Of a stretch of 64,000 nt of DNA, positions 10,028-20,932 are shown in pieces. Under the pieces are notes generated by a model, which saw only the letters and a list, made by a program, of their open reading frames with translations, did no database searches and was not told where the DNA came from. Source of the DNA: Vibrio barjaei (lineage in GTDB: Bacteria > Pseudomonadota > Gammaproteobacteria > Enterobacterales > Vibrionaceae); NCBI RefSeq assembly GCF_001639065.2, contig NZ_LQXO02000003.1, forward strand, positions 1 to 64,000, read 5' to 3'. The first letter of the stretch is position 1, and the number at the start of each line of letters is the position of its first letter. A program made the position numbers and the translations under genes.

Positions 10028-10585
10028 ATGTCGTCGATGAAAGGTAATGAAACTATGAGCAATACTCCCGAAAGAATTGTTGTAGGTAAATTTGGTTCTA
10101 CTTATGGCATTCGTGGATGGCTTAAAGTGTTTACCTACACAGACAATCCTGAAAGTATTTTCGATTACAGTCCTTGGTACATTAGTCAAAAGGGCGAATG
10201 GGTCGAATTGAAAGTTGAAAGTTGGAAGCGCCATAACAAAGGTATGGTGTGTAAACTTGAAGGTCTTGAGGTTCGTGAAGAAGCTCACCTACTAACTAAC
10301 TTTGAAATTGCAATTGATCCAGCTGTGCTTCCTGAACTGTCAGAAGATGAGTTCTACTGGCGCGAATTGTTCGGCATGAAAGTAGTGACCACAAAAGGTT
10401 ACGACCTAGGTGAAGTAACCGACATGTTGGAAACGGGTTCGAACGATGTTCTGGTTGTGAAAGCAAATCTGAAAGATGCTTTTGGGCAAAAGGAACGGTT
10501 GATACCGTACCTTGAAGAGCAAGTGATCAAGAAAGTTGATCGCGAAGCTCAACGGATCGAAGTTGACTGGGATCCTGGATTCTAA
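10028..10585 (+). CDS. rimM: 16S rRNA processing protein RimM
   Basis: RimM helps 16S maturation and S19 assembly at the 30S head. The 185-residue frame contains [25 protein letters not shown], the N-terminal RimM fold. A PRC-barrel half follows ([15 protein letters not shown], then [15 protein letters not shown]). Three in-frame ATGs are possible (10028, 10037, 10055). The first is kept because Vibrio RimM proteins usually carry this short lysine-rich extension, but the third has the better upstream AAGG. It starts 20 bases after rpsP. Confidence 0.95.
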   Translation: MSSMKGNETMSNTPERIVVGKFGSTYGIRGWLKVFTYTDNPESIFDYSPWYISQKGEWVELKVESWKRHNKGMVCKLEGLEVREEAHLLTNFEIAIDPAVLPELSEDEFYWRELFGMKVVTTKGYDLGEVTDMLETGSNDVLVVKANLKDAFGQKERLIPYLEEQVIKKVDREAQRIEVDWDPGF

Positions 10586-10619
10586 TCCTTAATTGGTAAC
10601 TGAAAGAGCGAGAGAACAG

Positions 10620-11369
10620 ATGTGGGTTGGCGTAATTAGCCTTTTTCCAGACATGTTCCGCAGCGTTACTGATTATGGAGTAACAGGTCAAGCGGTTAAA
10701 AAAGGTCTACTGTCGATTGAGACTTGGAATCCTCGCGATTTCACTCACGACAAACATCGAACTGTCGATGATAGACCCTACGGTGGTGGTCCTGGCATGT
10801 TAATGATGGTTCAGCCTTTGCGCGATGCCATTCAAACAGCCAAGCAAGCATCACCGGGTAAGACGAAAGTTATTTACCTCTCTCCTCAAGGTCGAAAACT
10901 TGACCAAACTGGGGTAGAAGAGCTAGCGAAAAACGACAACCTTGTGTTGATTTGTGGACGCTACGAAGGGGTAGATGAGCGTATCATCCAAACTGAGGTT
11001 GACGAAGAATGGTCAATCGGAGATTTTGTGATGACAGGTGGGGAAATCCCAGCCATGACGCTTATTGACTCAGTATCACGGTTTATTCCGGGAGTACTGG
11101 GCGATTTTGCTTCAGCAGAAGAAGATTCTTTTGCAAATGGTTTGTTAGATTGCCCGCACTATACGCGCCCTGAAGTGTTAGATGGACTGGAAGTACCAAG
11201 TGTGCTGAAGTCTGGTAACCATAAGGACATTCGTCGCTGGCGACTTAAGCAGTCGTTAGGCCGTACTTGGCTAAGAAGACCGGAGCTCCTGGAAAACCTA
11301 GCTCTGACTGACGAACAGGAACAATTACTTGCCGAGTTCATAAAAGAACATCGAGTTAATAGCAAGTAA
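10620..11369 (+). CDS. trmD: tRNA (guanine-37-N1) methyltransferase
   Basis: TrmD methylates G37 next to the anticodon with S-adenosylmethionine, which prevents +1 frameshifting. The 249-residue protein begins [13 protein letters not shown]. It shows the SPOUT knot motifs [24 protein letters not shown] and [11 protein letters not shown], with a basic C-terminal domain. The ATG at 10620 was chosen over an in-frame TTG at 10593 because it gives the family start and has a GAGAG stretch upstream. It follows rimM by 34 bases. Confidence 0.97.
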   Translation: MWVGVISLFPDMFRSVTDYGVTGQAVKKGLLSIETWNPRDFTHDKHRTVDDRPYGGGPGMLMMVQPLRDAIQTAKQASPGKTKVIYLSPQGRKLDQTGVEELAKNDNLVLICGRYEGVDERIIQTEVDEEWSIGDFVMTGGEIPAMTLIDSVSRFIPGVLGDFASAEEDSFANGLLDCPHYTRPEVLDGLEVPSVLKSGNHKDIRRWRLKQSLGRTWLRRPELLENLALTDEQEQLLAEFIKEHRVNSK

Positions 11370-11411
11370 CCTATTTAATTTAGTATCAGTTTATTCTAGG
11401 AATTTAAGAAC

Positions 11412-11765
11412 ATGAGTAACATCATCAAGGCTCTTGAAGAAGAGCAAATGAAATCAGGCCTACCTAAATTTGCACCAGGTGACACTGTTGTAGTTCAGGT
11501 TAAAGTAAAAGAAGGTGACCGTGAGCGTCTACAGGCTTACGAAGGCGTTGTAATCGCTATCCGTAACCGTGGTCTTCACTCTGCTTTCACTGTTCGTAAG
11601 ATCTCGAACGGCGAAGGTGTTGAGCGTACGTTCCAAACTCACTCTCCAATGGTTGATAGCATCGAAGTTAAACGCCGTGGTGCAGTACGTCGTGCCAAGC
11701 TGTACTACCTACGTGAGCGTTCTGGTAAGTCTGCTCGTATCAAAGAGAAACTTGCTAAGAAGTAA
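11412..11765 (+). CDS. rplS: 50S ribosomal protein L19
   Basis: The 117-residue basic protein contains the L19 signatures [16 protein letters not shown] and [25 protein letters not shown]. It sits at the 30S-50S interface. It is the last gene of the rpsP operon, with a terminator 28 bases after the stop. Codon use is strongly biased to the preferred set (cgt, cta, ggt), as expected for a highly expressed gene. Confidence 0.98.
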   Translation: MSNIIKALEEEQMKSGLPKFAPGDTVVVQVKVKEGDRERLQAYEGVVIAIRNRGLHSAFTVRKISNGEGVERTFQTHSPMVDSIEVKRRGAVRRAKLYYLRERSGKSARIKEKLAKK

Positions 11766-11793
11766 TGCTATTTTACTAGCGTTCTCAAGTATT

Positions 11794-11821
11794 AAGCGGA
11801 GCCCAAGGGCTCCGCTTTTTT
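11794..11821 (+). terminator. Terminator of the rpsP-rplS operon
   Basis: AGCGGAGCCC pairs with GGGCTCCGCT around AA and is followed by T6. No gene or further structure was recognised in the next 130 bases. Confidence 0.93.
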
Positions 11822-11952
11822 ATGTTTGAAGCTGACACATTAGCACTTGTTACTCATGTGTCCGGTTAGAACTGCTACCTATGAGCCCGGTCAGTACTCT
11901 TTGATATACGCAGGGATGACGAGAGGTAAGTGGCGGTAATTGCTGGACGAAG

Positions 11953-12147
11953 TTAGTAATTATCTTCTGACCAGCCATCGCTGTCAGACATATCTGGTGC
12001 GCCAGGAATGGTGTTCTCTTCGTCGGCCCACTCACCAAAATCAATCATTTGGCATTGCTTTGAGCAAAACGGGCGAAAAGGGCTGTCTTCGTTCCATACA
12101 ACTTCTGCTTTACATTGAGGGCATGGAACAACGGTTGGTTTACTCAT
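11953..12147 (-). CDS. yacG: DNA gyrase inhibitor YacG
   Basis: This 64-residue zinc protein has four cysteines in two CxxC/CxxxC pairs (CPQC near the start, then FCSKQC), followed by [15 protein letters not shown], the YacG signature. E. coli YacG binds GyrB and blocks DNA binding by gyrase. The acidic tail is typical. It is the last gene of the minus-strand pil-coaE-zapD-yacG cluster, 21 bases after zapD. Confidence 0.95.
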   Translation of the reverse strand: MSKPTVVPCPQCKAEVVWNEDSPFRPFCSKQCQMIDFGEWADEENTIPGAPDMSDSDGWSEDNY

Positions 12148-12168
12148 AGTGATTCCTGAGTGTTACTT

Positions 12169-12909
12169 TCAGCTGCAAACAGCTAATTCAAATTCAATAT
12201 CATTAGGGTAGGCTTGACCTGATTCAAAGGCAATAAACTTCACTGCAAAGCGGTTTTTGTGCCCTGAAATCATTGGGTAGACACCATACTCCATTGGAAT
12301 GGTTAGACGAAGGATATTAGCTTCTTCAGCGTCACTTTGATAAAACCCAGAGCGGGCAATTTGTTTCTTAAAACGACCAGTCTCACGAGTGAGCTTCAGC
12401 CATAGCTGGAGGGCATTCATAAGTGGTTTTACTGACGCTAACCAATCCTCAGCATCATGCATACGTTTTTCAATCGGTAGATGTAACCAGTAATGCAGTG
12501 ACGGAAGATCGAAGCAGCATGAACCACCAGGCAGTCCAAATCGTTGGCGGATCGCGCTAAGGAAGCGATCTTCTTTCAGAGATTGACCGAATCGTTCGGC
12601 CATCATCAAATCTTTATGTACACCATCTAGATCTCTTAAGATCGAGCCTAGCATTTCCTGATCGACGTCATCGACATTAAGCCATGCCCGATAAGTTTGA
12701 CGTTGCTTCTCAAGATCTTTAGCAAGCTCGCTTTTGAGCTGGATTTGTTCAAAGATCTCCAGTAAATCAAACAGTGATTTGAAGAAAATTTGATACTGAT
12801 AATTATCTGAAAAAGACAAGGAGTGCTGAAGCTGTCTCAATAGAGATTCAACTCTTAGGTACATTCTTGTTTTTTCATTAAGAGGGTGTTCGAATCTATT
12901 TGTGATCAT
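12169..12909 (-). CDS. zapD: Cell division protein ZapD
   Basis: ZapD cross-links FtsZ filaments and stabilises the Z-ring. The 246-residue protein begins [27 protein letters not shown], the ZapD signature, and is rich in predicted helix followed by a beta-rich C-terminal half ([36 protein letters not shown]). The order coaE-zapD-yacG is the same as in E. coli. Confidence 0.95.
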   Translation of the reverse strand: MITNRFEHPLNEKTRMYLRVESLLRQLQHSLSFSDNYQYQIFFKSLFDLLEIFEQIQLKSELAKDLEKQRQTYRAWLNVDDVDQEMLGSILRDLDGVHKDLMMAERFGQSLKEDRFLSAIRQRFGLPGGSCCFDLPSLHYWLHLPIEKRMHDAEDWLASVKPLMNALQLWLKLTRETGRFKKQIARSGFYQSDAEEANILRLTIPMEYGVYPMISGHKNRFAVKFIAFESGQAYPNDIEFELAVCS

Positions 12910-12940
12910 CTGTTAGCCTTTAAACGCTTCCCTGCTATTT

Positions 12941-13549
12941 TCACCGATTTTGTTCGCATAATGCTAGGTACTTTTGGTGTAATTCTGTGACTTGGGACAA
13001 AAGTTGAGCGTTATCAGTATTATTATCAATCACATCGTCAGCATGCAATAAACGAGTTTCTCGGTCTACTTGTGCTTTGAGTATAGAACGCACTTGTGAC
13101 TCAGGCACCCCATCACGTGTCATTGTTCGGTAAATTTGTGTTTCTTCACAGACATCTACAACTAAAACACGGTCAGTCATAGTTTGCAGACCATTTTCGA
13201 TGAGAAGTGGAACCACGAATAGAGTATAAGGGCTGATGGAGGCATCCAGTTGTGATTGCATGCGCTCTCTGATCATCGGATGCAGTAAGTTATTTACCCA
13301 AAGTTTTTCGTCCTCGTTAGCAAAAATACGCTCTCGAAGTGCACCGCGATTCAGAGAACCATCTTCTTGGAGGATCCCAACACCAAAGTGTTGCGTTAAA
13401 GCGTCAAGGCCTGCGGAGCCGACTTCTACTACTTCTCGAGCAACAAGGTCTGCATCGACCAAATCAATAGCGAAGTTATCGTGAAAAAGGTTGGCAACGG
13501 TGGTTTTTCCACTGGCAATGCCGCCGGTAAGTCCAATAACAAATCCCAT
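12941..13549 (-). CDS. coaE: Dephospho-CoA kinase
   Basis: CoaE phosphorylates the 3'-OH of dephospho-CoA, the last step of coenzyme A synthesis. The 202-residue protein has the P-loop GLTGGIASGKTT at residues 6-17, the substrate-site region VDADLVAREVV and a lid region (HPMIRERM). The ATG at 13549 begins 2 bases after the pilD stop, with an AGGGATG Shine-Dalgarno inside the pilD end. The 18 extra upstream codons in the same open frame are therefore not used. Translational coupling to pilD is likely. Confidence 0.96.
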   Translation of the reverse strand: MGFVIGLTGGIASGKTTVANLFHDNFAIDLVDADLVAREVVEVGSAGLDALTQHFGVGILQEDGSLNRGALRERIFANEDEKLWVNNLLHPMIRERMQSQLDASISPYTLFVVPLLIENGLQTMTDRVLVVDVCEETQIYRTMTRDGVPESQVRSILKAQVDRETRLLHADDVIDNNTDNAQLLSQVTELHQKYLALCEQNR

Positions 13550-13551
13550 GG

Positions 13552-14421
13552 TTACATCCCTATATACGACGTGAGGTAGTATTGAATAATCTGCTCGCCC
13601 CACAAAGCGCTAATCCAACCAGCAATGGCGAGATAAGGTCCGAAAGGAAATGCAACATCAATCCCTTTCTTTTGCATTCGCAATTGAATGAGACCAAATA
13701 AAACACCGACAACGGATGACATTAAGACGATCAGAGGCAAATGTTGCCAGCCTAACCATGCTCCGAGAGCTGCCAGCAACTTAAAGTCACCGTAGCCCAT
13801 TCCTTCTTTACCTGTTAGTAGTTTAAACAGCCAGAAAATGGACCATAAGCAGAGGTAGCCAGCCATGGCACCAATTACAGAATCTGTCAACGAAACTGGA
13901 GAGATACCTAATAACGCTAGGGCAATGCCCAACCACATCAGAGGTAAGGTAAGCTGGTCTGGCAACAGCATGGTATCAAAGTCAATGAAAGTGGCGCTGA
14001 TAAGCACGAAGGTAAAGATGATTAACGCTAAGCTGTATTCACTATACCCAAGTTGCCACGCTACGGTTGCACACATGGCCGCCGTCAGGAGCTCAATAAG
14101 AGGATAACGTGCACTGATTTTATGACTGCAATGATGGCACTTGCCCTTAAGTAACAACCAGCTGAGTACAGGAATATTATCGATAATTCGAATCGGTGTA
14201 TGGCATTTAGGGCATGCTGAGCGCGGAACGCTAAGGTTAAATTTATCGTCTGGAGGGGAAATATTGTACTCAGGAAAGGCTTCGGCACATTCTTCGCGCC
14301 AACCACGCTCCATCATTATCGGTAATCGATAAATGACGACATTCAAAAAACTGCCAACGATCAAGCCGAAGAGAGCCGCAAAAGCAGGAAAGAGCCAAGG
14401 ATAATAGGAAAATGCGTCCAT
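13552..14421 (-). CDS. pilD: Type IV prepilin peptidase / N-methyltransferase
   Basis: PilD cleaves the leader of type IV prepilins (and type II secretion pseudopilins) after the glycycl residue and methylates the new N-terminus, at the inner membrane. The 289-residue protein has [16 protein letters not shown] near the start, two zinc-binding CxxC pairs ([15 protein letters not shown]) and two catalytic aspartates in [16 protein letters not shown] and [17 protein letters not shown]. About eight membrane helices are visible. It is the fourth gene of the pilABCD group, 42 bases after pilC. Confidence 0.96.
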   Translation of the reverse strand: MDAFSYYPWLFPAFAALFGLIVGSFLNVVIYRLPIMMERGWREECAEAFPEYNISPPDDKFNLSVPRSACPKCHTPIRIIDNIPVLSWLLLKGKCHHCSHKISARYPLIELLTAAMCATVAWQLGYSEYSLALIIFTFVLISATFIDFDTMLLPDQLTLPLMWLGIALALLGISPVSLTDSVIGAMAGYLCLWSIFWLFKLLTGKEGMGYGDFKLLAALGAWLGWQHLPLIVLMSSVVGVLFGLIQLRMQKKGIDVAFPFGPYLAIAGWISALWGEQIIQYYLTSYIGM

Positions 14422-14463
14422 TCTTGAGTATGAAACCGTAAAATCAGTGAGTTATTGCCTATG

Positions 14464-15690
14464 TTAGCCTATTACCGACATTAAGTTAAAGATAGGTAAG
14501 TACATTGCAATCACTAACCCGCCAATTATTGTGCCAAGGAAGACAATAACCAAAGGCTCAATGATTGTTCCTAAGTTGTCTACGATGTTATCGACGTCGG
14601 CCTCATAGATGCTAGCGATCTTATTGAGCATTTCATCTAACTTGCCAGTTTCTTCACCTATCATGATCATTTGTAGCACCATTTCAGGGAAGGCGAGACT
14701 GTTTCGCATTGCTAAATGAACAGGTACGCCCGCTACGACATGAGTGTGTATAGAAAAAATAGCTTGTTGAAAGTAAGCGTTCTCTGTTGTTTTTGCGCTG
14801 GCTTGTATGCCAGTGAGTATCGGTATTCCAGAACTAAAACTGGTCGCTAATGTGCGGCTAAATTTGGCAATGGTTGCTTTGGTAATGATGTCGCCAACAA
14901 CGGGCAGTTTGATAGCTAATTTACTGATAAATAATTCGGCACTAGCGTTTTTAAGGCAAATAAACTTAATGCTAGCAATCAATAAACCTAGAGAAGCAAT
15001 GCTAACCAGGCCGTATGACTGGCTCCAGCTTGATAACTTCAGCACCTCGGATGTGAACCAAGGTAAATTGGCATTGAACCCTTTAAACATCGATTCAAAT
15101 TCAGGTATCACACTAGTGAGCATCAAATAGGTTACGGCACAAGAAACTATGAGCACCATACTCGGATATATCATGGCTTTAACGACCTTAGACTGCAGAG
15201 CATCATGTTTCTCACGATATGTTGCTAACCTATCTAACATCACCGCAACGTTGCCGGACGATTCGCCCGTCGCAATCATATCGATATAGAAACGGTCAAA
15301 ATGTGCACTTAGTGCTTGTAGCGCTTGAGCGATAGGTACGCCACTCTCCACTCGACTAGCGACCTGATTAAGGACTGATTTCATTTCGGCTTTGGAGTGG
15401 CTCTCAGAGATAAGCTTAAGGGCTTGAACAAGAGGGACTCTTGTCGTCAGCAAGGTAGCCAATTGCCTGGTGAACAGAGTGATATCTTTGCGTGTAATCC
15501 TGTGGGCTATTCTGGTCCAAAACGAAATGCGATGGCGAGAAATTTTGCTGATATGGATTTGCTGCAGACCTAATTGATTTCGGACCTCCATTTCGGTTAA
15601 AGCAAGGATTTGTCCCTTTGCCTTTGCGCCAGATCGATCAACACCTCTCCAGCGAAATTTTCTTAATGGCATAGGAAGGGGCTTAGGCAT
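14464..15690 (-). CDS. pilC: Type IV pilus inner-membrane platform protein PilC
   Basis: PilC is the polytopic platform on which PilB and the retraction ATPases act. It has two T2SSF domains: one at about 80-200 (LFTRQLATLLTTRVPLVQALKLI) and one at about 285-400 (KFSRTLATSFSSGIPILTGIQ). Three long hydrophobic segments are present, and the C-terminus (PLVIVFLGTIIGGLVIAMYLPIFNL) is typical. The open frame begins with a GTG at 15720 inside pilB. ATG 15690, with GAG 11 bases upstream and giving a normal 408 residues, is preferred. With that start the gene begins 10 bases after the pilB stop. Confidence 0.94.
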   Translation of the reverse strand: MPKPLPMPLRKFRWRGVDRSGAKAKGQILALTEMEVRNQLGLQQIHISKISRHRISFWTRIAHRITRKDITLFTRQLATLLTTRVPLVQALKLISESHSKAEMKSVLNQVASRVESGVPIAQALQALSAHFDRFYIDMIATGESSGNVAVMLDRLATYREKHDALQSKVVKAMIYPSMVLIVSCAVTYLMLTSVIPEFESMFKGFNANLPWFTSEVLKLSSWSQSYGLVSIASLGLLIASIKFICLKNASAELFISKLAIKLPVVGDIITKATIAKFSRTLATSFSSGIPILTGIQASAKTTENAYFQQAIFSIHTHVVAGVPVHLAMRNSLAFPEMVLQMIMIGEETGKLDEMLNKIASIYEADVDNIVDNLGTIIEPLVIVFLGTIIGGLVIAMYLPIFNLMSVIG

Positions 15691-15700
15691 AGGAGTATTC

Positions 15701-17395
15701 TCATTCGAAATAAAGGACACGCTGTAGTTCTTGGTAGCTAGTCAGCCCAAGAGTAAGTTTTTCAAGCCCCGCTTGTTTAAGTGTCATCATTCCTTGTGAC
15801 ACAGCGATGACTTCAAGATCTTGAATACTGGCTTTCTGAAGAACGGCGGAGCTTAACTCGTTGGAAAAAACTAGCACTTCGTAAATGCCGATACGACCTG
15901 AATAACCTCTATTACATTTGCTACAACCAACCTCATTGGCTTTGTAAATCCTCTGGCTGGAGGATATATCGAGACTGCGGAGCAGATCTTTAGGGAGGTG
16001 ATCTGGGCGCTTACATAAAGAGCACAAACGGCGAGCGAGCCGCTGCGCGATAATTAGCGAAAGTGAAGACACGAGGTTGAAGCTCTCTATTCCCATATTT
16101 TGTAGCCGTGTAATGGTCTCAAGCGCGGAATTAGTGTGCAAAGTTGACAGAACTAGATGACCTGTTTGAGCCGCTTTAACCGCAATCTCTGCTGTGTCGA
16201 GATCTCGTATTTCTCCCACCATAACCACGTCCGGATCTTGGCGTAAAAAGGTACGCAAGGCTGCAGAAAAACCAAAACCTATCTTAGGGTTAACTTGAAC
16301 TTGGTTTATCCCATCTAGATGTATTTCAATCGGATCTTCGGCGGTTGAGATATTTCGCTCTGGGGTATTAAGAAGTTTGAGTCCTGCATAGAGCGAGACG
16401 GTTTTGCCACTTCCGGTAGGGCCTGTCATTAACACCATTCCTTGAGGCTTGTGCAACGCTTGCAAGTAAAGGGCTTGTTGAGTGTCGTTATACCCTAATT
16501 GTTCGATATTCAAACGGGCAGAGTTTAGGTCGAGAATCCTCAGAACTACCTTTTCTCCCCACATAGTTGGCAGGGTTGATACACGGATATCCGTGGCGGA
16601 GTGTGGTGATAGTTTGAGTTTGATTCGACCATCTTGAGGAAGACGGCGTTCAGCAATGTCTAGCTTAGCGAGAATCTTCAGGCGAGCAGATAGTCTGCGG
16701 CTTAATTGACTCGCTGGCTGATGTGCCTCAATAAGAATACCATCACAACGAAGTCGAATTCGATACTGGTGTTCGTATGGCTCAAAATGAATATCGGACG
16801 CTTTCTTGCTGATGGCTTCTAATAAGATTTGGTGAATGAAACGGCTGACAGGGGAGTCATCCAGCATTAGCTCTTCGTCATGCTCAATTTCACTCTCATT
16901 CACTTGTACTAAGTTTGCCAGTTCGTGAGAGGTGAGTTCCTTAATCTGCTGGCTCCATTGCTCTCGACCCTCTCCATAAATTTCGCGTATTGCGGCGTTT
17001 ATGTCTTGATGGTTAGCCAAGCCCAGTTCGATTTGCAATCCTGAGGCAAACTTAAAATCACTTTCTAACTGCGAGAGTGTGGGATCGCTGACCGCAACGG
17101 TTAGGATGTTGCCGCGCAGTGAAATTGGTAAGGCTTGGTATTGAGTTATGACGTCCCGTAAACCGAGTTGCTGGCACAAACTCACATAGTCGTTGTCCTT
17201 TATCGAGAGTGTTGGGAGTCCAAAAACTTCGGCTAGAATAACGACGAGCTCTTGTGCCTGACAAAGTTTGAGCTCAGTTGCTCCTTCTGGAACCGAGCAA
17301 CCAGATAACATGGACAGGTCATATAACGCAGCTTCTTGCGCTTCATTGATGGCGTTAGCCTGTCTTAATATAGATGGGAGAGTGGACGGGATCAT
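15701..17395 (-). CDS. pilB: Type IV pilus assembly ATPase PilB
   Basis: PilB is the cytoplasmic hexameric ATPase that drives pilus extension. The 564-residue protein has an N-terminal MshEN domain (about 1-150) and a GspE/PilB ATPase domain with Walker A GPTGSGKT, an Asp box and Walker B ([12 protein letters not shown]). A tetracysteine zinc site follows (CSLC then CSKC). The start overlaps the pilA stop by four bases (ATGA), so the genes are translationally coupled. In Vibrio this operon encodes the chitin-induced competence pilus (established knowledge). Confidence 0.97.
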   Translation of the reverse strand: MIPSTLPSILRQANAINEAQEAALYDLSMLSGCSVPEGATELKLCQAQELVVILAEVFGLPTLSIKDNDYVSLCQQLGLRDVITQYQALPISLRGNILTVAVSDPTLSQLESDFKFASGLQIELGLANHQDINAAIREIYGEGREQWSQQIKELTSHELANLVQVNESEIEHDEELMLDDSPVSRFIHQILLEAISKKASDIHFEPYEHQYRIRLRCDGILIEAHQPASQLSRRLSARLKILAKLDIAERRLPQDGRIKLKLSPHSATDIRVSTLPTMWGEKVVLRILDLNSARLNIEQLGYNDTQQALYLQALHKPQGMVLMTGPTGSGKTVSLYAGLKLLNTPERNISTAEDPIEIHLDGINQVQVNPKIGFGFSAALRTFLRQDPDVVMVGEIRDLDTAEIAVKAAQTGHLVLSTLHTNSALETITRLQNMGIESFNLVSSLSLIIAQRLARRLCSLCKRPDHLPKDLLRSLDISSSQRIYKANEVGCSKCNRGYSGRIGIYEVLVFSNELSSAVLQKASIQDLEVIAVSQGMMTLKQAGLEKLTLGLTSYQELQRVLYFE

Positions 17396-17871
17396 TCAGG
17401 TACCGTTGCTGAGACGCTTTCGGAATATTGACAGCCCTTTGGTAATACTCCAGATTCTTCAGTGGCAGTGCTAATGCATGCCCATCCGCCTTGAGCATTT
17501 CGTGCTAATGCCAACTTATAATTACTAACCGAAGGACTTGCGTTGGGGACTTGGTCAAATGACAAAATGATATTGCCTGCACTGCTGACTCCAGCCTCGG
17601 TTTCGATGGCTGCAATAATGGCTGTGGGGAAGCCTAATCGGGTTTTTAAGGCAGGCGTAGTTTCAGTATCAGGAAAGCTTCCTTGTTCAAGAGTGTAAGC
17701 TTCGATATTGGTGCGAAGCCCAGATAAGGTCGCTAAAGCAGAGGCTGCTTCACTTTTTCCAATGTATTTTTGATATTGTGGTAGGGCGACAGCGGCGAGT
17801 ACACCGATAACGGCAACAACAATCATCAGTTCGATTAAGGTAAATCCTTTTTGGTTAATTCCTTCGTGCAT
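17392..17871 (-). CDS. pilA: Type IV major pilin PilA (competence pilus type)
   Basis: The prepilin has a short leader ending in KG before [20 protein letters not shown], the N-methylated type IVa pilin helix with the conserved Glu5. The mature part has a C-terminal disulfide pair (WACIS and KGCQ). It is the first gene of pilABCD. The globular part of PilA varies strongly between Vibrio strains, so remote matches to this part are expected. Upstream lie about 170 bases after the nadC terminator, including a 12-base palindrome at 17937-17948. Confidence 0.95.
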   Translation of the reverse strand: MHEGINQKGFTLIELMIVVAVIGVLAAVALPQYQKYIGKSEAASALATLSGLRTNIEAYTLEQGSFPDTETTPALKTRLGFPTAIIAAIETEAGVSSAGNIILSFDQVPNASPSVSNYKLALARNAQGGWACISTATEESGVLPKGCQYSESVSATVPE

Positions 17872-17936
17872 AGTGATTCCTCAGAGACGTAATGTTTGAA
17901 CAGTAGAGGCATCATGGTTGACGTTGAAGCGACTAA

Positions 17937-17948
17937 GTAAGCGCTTAC
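17937..17948. promoter_or_regulatory. Perfect 12-base palindrome upstream of pilA
   Basis: GTAAGCGCTTAC is a perfect palindrome 66 bases before the pilA start. The AAGCGCTT core resembles operators of LacI-family regulators, but no regulator is identified. Confidence 0.35.
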
Positions 17949-18055
17949 GAGGAGGCGTGGATAATTAAAAGCAGACTTGCAAAAAACGAGAATGGTGTTG
18001 CGGAGCAAGTAGCTATTTCGGGTGTAGAACCTTTGGATAGCGTAATACTGACAAT

Positions 18056-18085
18056 AAAAAGCGAAGCTCAAATAGGCTTCGCTTT
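18056..18085 (-). terminator. Terminator of nadC
   Basis: On the minus strand AAAGCGAAGC pairs with GCTTCGCTTT and is followed by TTTATTG. It separates nadC from the pil operon. Confidence 0.88.
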
Positions 18086-18112
18086 AGTAATATTCTCTTA
18101 TTGAGAAATAGA

Positions 18113-19063
<951 letters not shown>

Positions 19064-19123
19064 TCAGCATCAATTCTCGCATTTTCTCTGTTGTCGGATA
19101 AAATCATAACGACATAGAGGTAG

Positions 19124-19723
19124 ATGGAGTCTAGATGTATGCTCAGTAGCAATACAAATGAAGGTAAAGAAAGCCTCGAGCTTATTGATGCTCAAGGGTG
19201 GTATTGTCATGCGCGAATTGTCCCATCTCCTCACTATGATGTCCGAGCAGACACTAGTGATATATCACTACTGGTTATTCATAATATCAGCTTACCGCCA
19301 GGTCAGTTTGGTGGCTCTTACATCGAAGACTTTTTCCTAGGCAAACTTGACTCGTCAATTCACCCTTTCTTCAAAGTGATTGAGAACATGCGAGTATCTG
19401 CGCACTGTTTGATCCGACGTGATGGAGAAGTAGTCCAGTTTGTGCCTTTTCTTGCTAGAGCTTGGCACGCAGGAGTATCGAGTTTTGCTGGTCGAGAGAA
19501 GTGCAATGATTACTCGATCGGTATTGAGCTTGAAGGGTCGGACTATGTGACTTACACCGATGAACAGTACCTCAGTCTGCAACACCTCACCAGTGCCTTA
19601 ATTCAATCATATCCATTAATTACCCAACCACGTATTACTGGACATCAATATATTGCCCCGCTGAGAAAGAGTGATCCCGGTCTTGTTTTTGACTGGGCTC
19701 GATTTAGAAAGTCACTGTTATAA
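19124..19723 (+). CDS. ampD: 1,6-anhydro-N-acetylmuramyl-L-alanine amidase AmpD
   Basis: AmpD is a cytosolic zinc amidase that removes the peptide from anhydro-muropeptides during wall recycling. Zinc ligands are H53, H174 and D184, matching the spacing of the family (34/154/164 in enterobacterial AmpD). The conserved PPGQFGG, AWHAG and NDYSIGIELEG are visible. Two starts are possible: ATG 19124 (AGAGG very close) or ATG 19139 (GGAG 9 bases upstream). The protein is 199 or 194 residues, with an N-terminal extension of about 15-20 residues compared with the enterobacterial enzyme. Confidence 0.94.
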   Translation: MESRCMLSSNTNEGKESLELIDAQGWYCHARIVPSPHYDVRADTSDISLLVIHNISLPPGQFGGSYIEDFFLGKLDSSIHPFFKVIENMRVSAHCLIRRDGEVVQFVPFLARAWHAGVSSFAGREKCNDYSIGIELEGSDYVTYTDEQYLSLQHLTSALIQSYPLITQPRITGHQYIAPLRKSDPGLVFDWARFRKSLL

Positions 19724-19924
19724 AAGAACTATCGCTCAATTACTGAGCAGTTGTGTTTCGCTCCAGATTTATTTTGTTATTCAAATTATTAATAACCCGG
19801 CGGTGGGTTATTCCTTCCTTTATTGATATTGGTCAAGTTTCCTTGTCCGACAAAACAATTCCTTTGTTGTTGATTTATAAGTGTTTTTATAGCACGCGAT
19901 TTACCCGATAAGTTTCTTGTATGT

Positions 19925-19940
19925 AATTGGTCTGACCATG
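19925..19940 (+). promoter_or_regulatory. Distal PdhR operator
   Basis: AATTGGTCTGACCATG fits the PdhR site ATTGGTnnnACCAAT with two mismatches in the right arm. It lies 169 bases before the pdhR start. Confidence 0.6.
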
Positions 19941-20062
19941 AGTGTTGATGTTTTAATCTATAAATGTTTCAGAATGGTTAATGCAAGGCCGGTTCTATGA
20001 TTTGAATCAATTTTTCACTAGACATCGGTGTTTTAAATGTGTTAATTTTTACGCCAATTTGA

Positions 20063-20079
20063 AATTGGTAATACCAATT
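20063..20079 (+). promoter_or_regulatory. Proximal PdhR operator (perfect inverted repeat)
   Basis: AATTGGTAATACCAATT is a perfect inverted repeat with the consensus ATTGGT/ACCAAT arms and a three-base centre, 29 bases before the pdhR ATG. It implies pyruvate-relieved autorepression of pdhR-aceE-aceF. Confidence 0.85.
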
Positions 20080-20108
20080 AACTTCGAAAGAAAAGTAGAA
20101 TAATAAAT

Positions 20109-20876
20109 ATGGCTTATCAAAGGATTCGTCAGCCGAAACTTTCTGATGTGATTGAACAGGAATTGGAACGTTTGATTGTTGAAGGGACACTTTCAGCAGG
20201 TCAACAGCTTCCACCTGAACGAGAGCTGGCTAAACAGTTTGATGTTTCTCGACCTTCTATTCGAGAAGCGATTCAGCGCTTAGAAGCGAAGAAACTACTT
20301 ACCCGCCGCCAAGGTGGAGGTACGTTTGTGAGCGAAAATATTTGGAAAAGTTTCTCGGATCCATTGCTAGACCTTCTCTCCTCCCATAATGAAACGCAGC
20401 TTGACTTGCTCGAAGCGCGTCACGCCATGGAAGGGATTTCTGCTTATTTCGCAGCATTGCGTGGTACCGATGAAGATTTTGCTCAAATTGAAAATTGCTT
20501 AGGCACTATTCGTAAAGTACAAGAAACCGATGACATCGAAGCAGAAGCTGCTGCGGTCATGGCTTTTCTTGTTGCGTTAACTGAAGCCGCACATAATGTT
20601 GTTTTGCTTCATATTGTGCGAAGCCTAGCACCACTGCTAGAGCAAAATGTTTTACAGAATTTAAAGTTATTGCACCGCCGAAGTGAAGTGGTGGAGAAAG
20701 TCAGTAAACACCGAGCTAATATCGTGGAAGCGATTGTTTCTGGAAAGCCTGAAAAGGCACGTGAAATGTCTCATTCACACTTAGCTTATATCGAAGAAAC
20801 ATTGTTGGATTTGACTAGAGAAGAGTCTCGACGTGAGCGCTCTTTAAGACGAATTCAACAAGATAGTGATTCTTAA
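20109..20876 (+). CDS. pdhR: Pyruvate dehydrogenase complex repressor PdhR
   Basis: PdhR is a GntR-family repressor of the FadR subfamily that leaves DNA when pyruvate accumulates. The 255-residue protein has an N-terminal winged helix ([23 protein letters not shown], then [19 protein letters not shown], about 20-75) and an FCD ligand domain (about 95-235). It is the first gene of pdhR-aceE-aceF, 56 bases before aceE. Two matching operators lie just upstream. Confidence 0.97.
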   Translation: MAYQRIRQPKLSDVIEQELERLIVEGTLSAGQQLPPERELAKQFDVSRPSIREAIQRLEAKKLLTRRQGGGTFVSENIWKSFSDPLLDLLSSHNETQLDLLEARHAMEGISAYFAALRGTDEDFAQIENCLGTIRKVQETDDIEAEAAAVMAFLVALTEAAHNVVLLHIVRSLAPLLEQNVLQNLKLLHRRSEVVEKVSKHRANIVEAIVSGKPEKAREMSHSHLAYIEETLLDLTREESRRERSLRRIQQDSDS

Positions 20877-20932
20877 AACTAGAAACGCTTACTTTTATTA
20901 AGTAGATCCAACCAACAGAAGGAAAGATCGCC

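Larger units (their letters stand above)
19724..20108. other. Intergenic region ampD-pdhR (385 bases)
   Basis: It holds a possible ampD terminator (AATAACCC/GGGTTATT hairpin, 19791-19812, followed by a pyrimidine-rich tail) and two PdhR-type operators (annotated separately). No convincing gene was seen; a 20-codon frame starting at 19938 has no Shine-Dalgarno. Confidence 0.6.

Noticed and set aside
11822..11952. Possible repeat element after rplS
   Set aside because: No clear terminal inverted repeats or second copy in the window; left as a plain spacer.
19938..20000. 20-codon open frame between ampD and pdhR
   Set aside because: No Shine-Dalgarno, overlaps the distal PdhR operator, and has no recognisable features.
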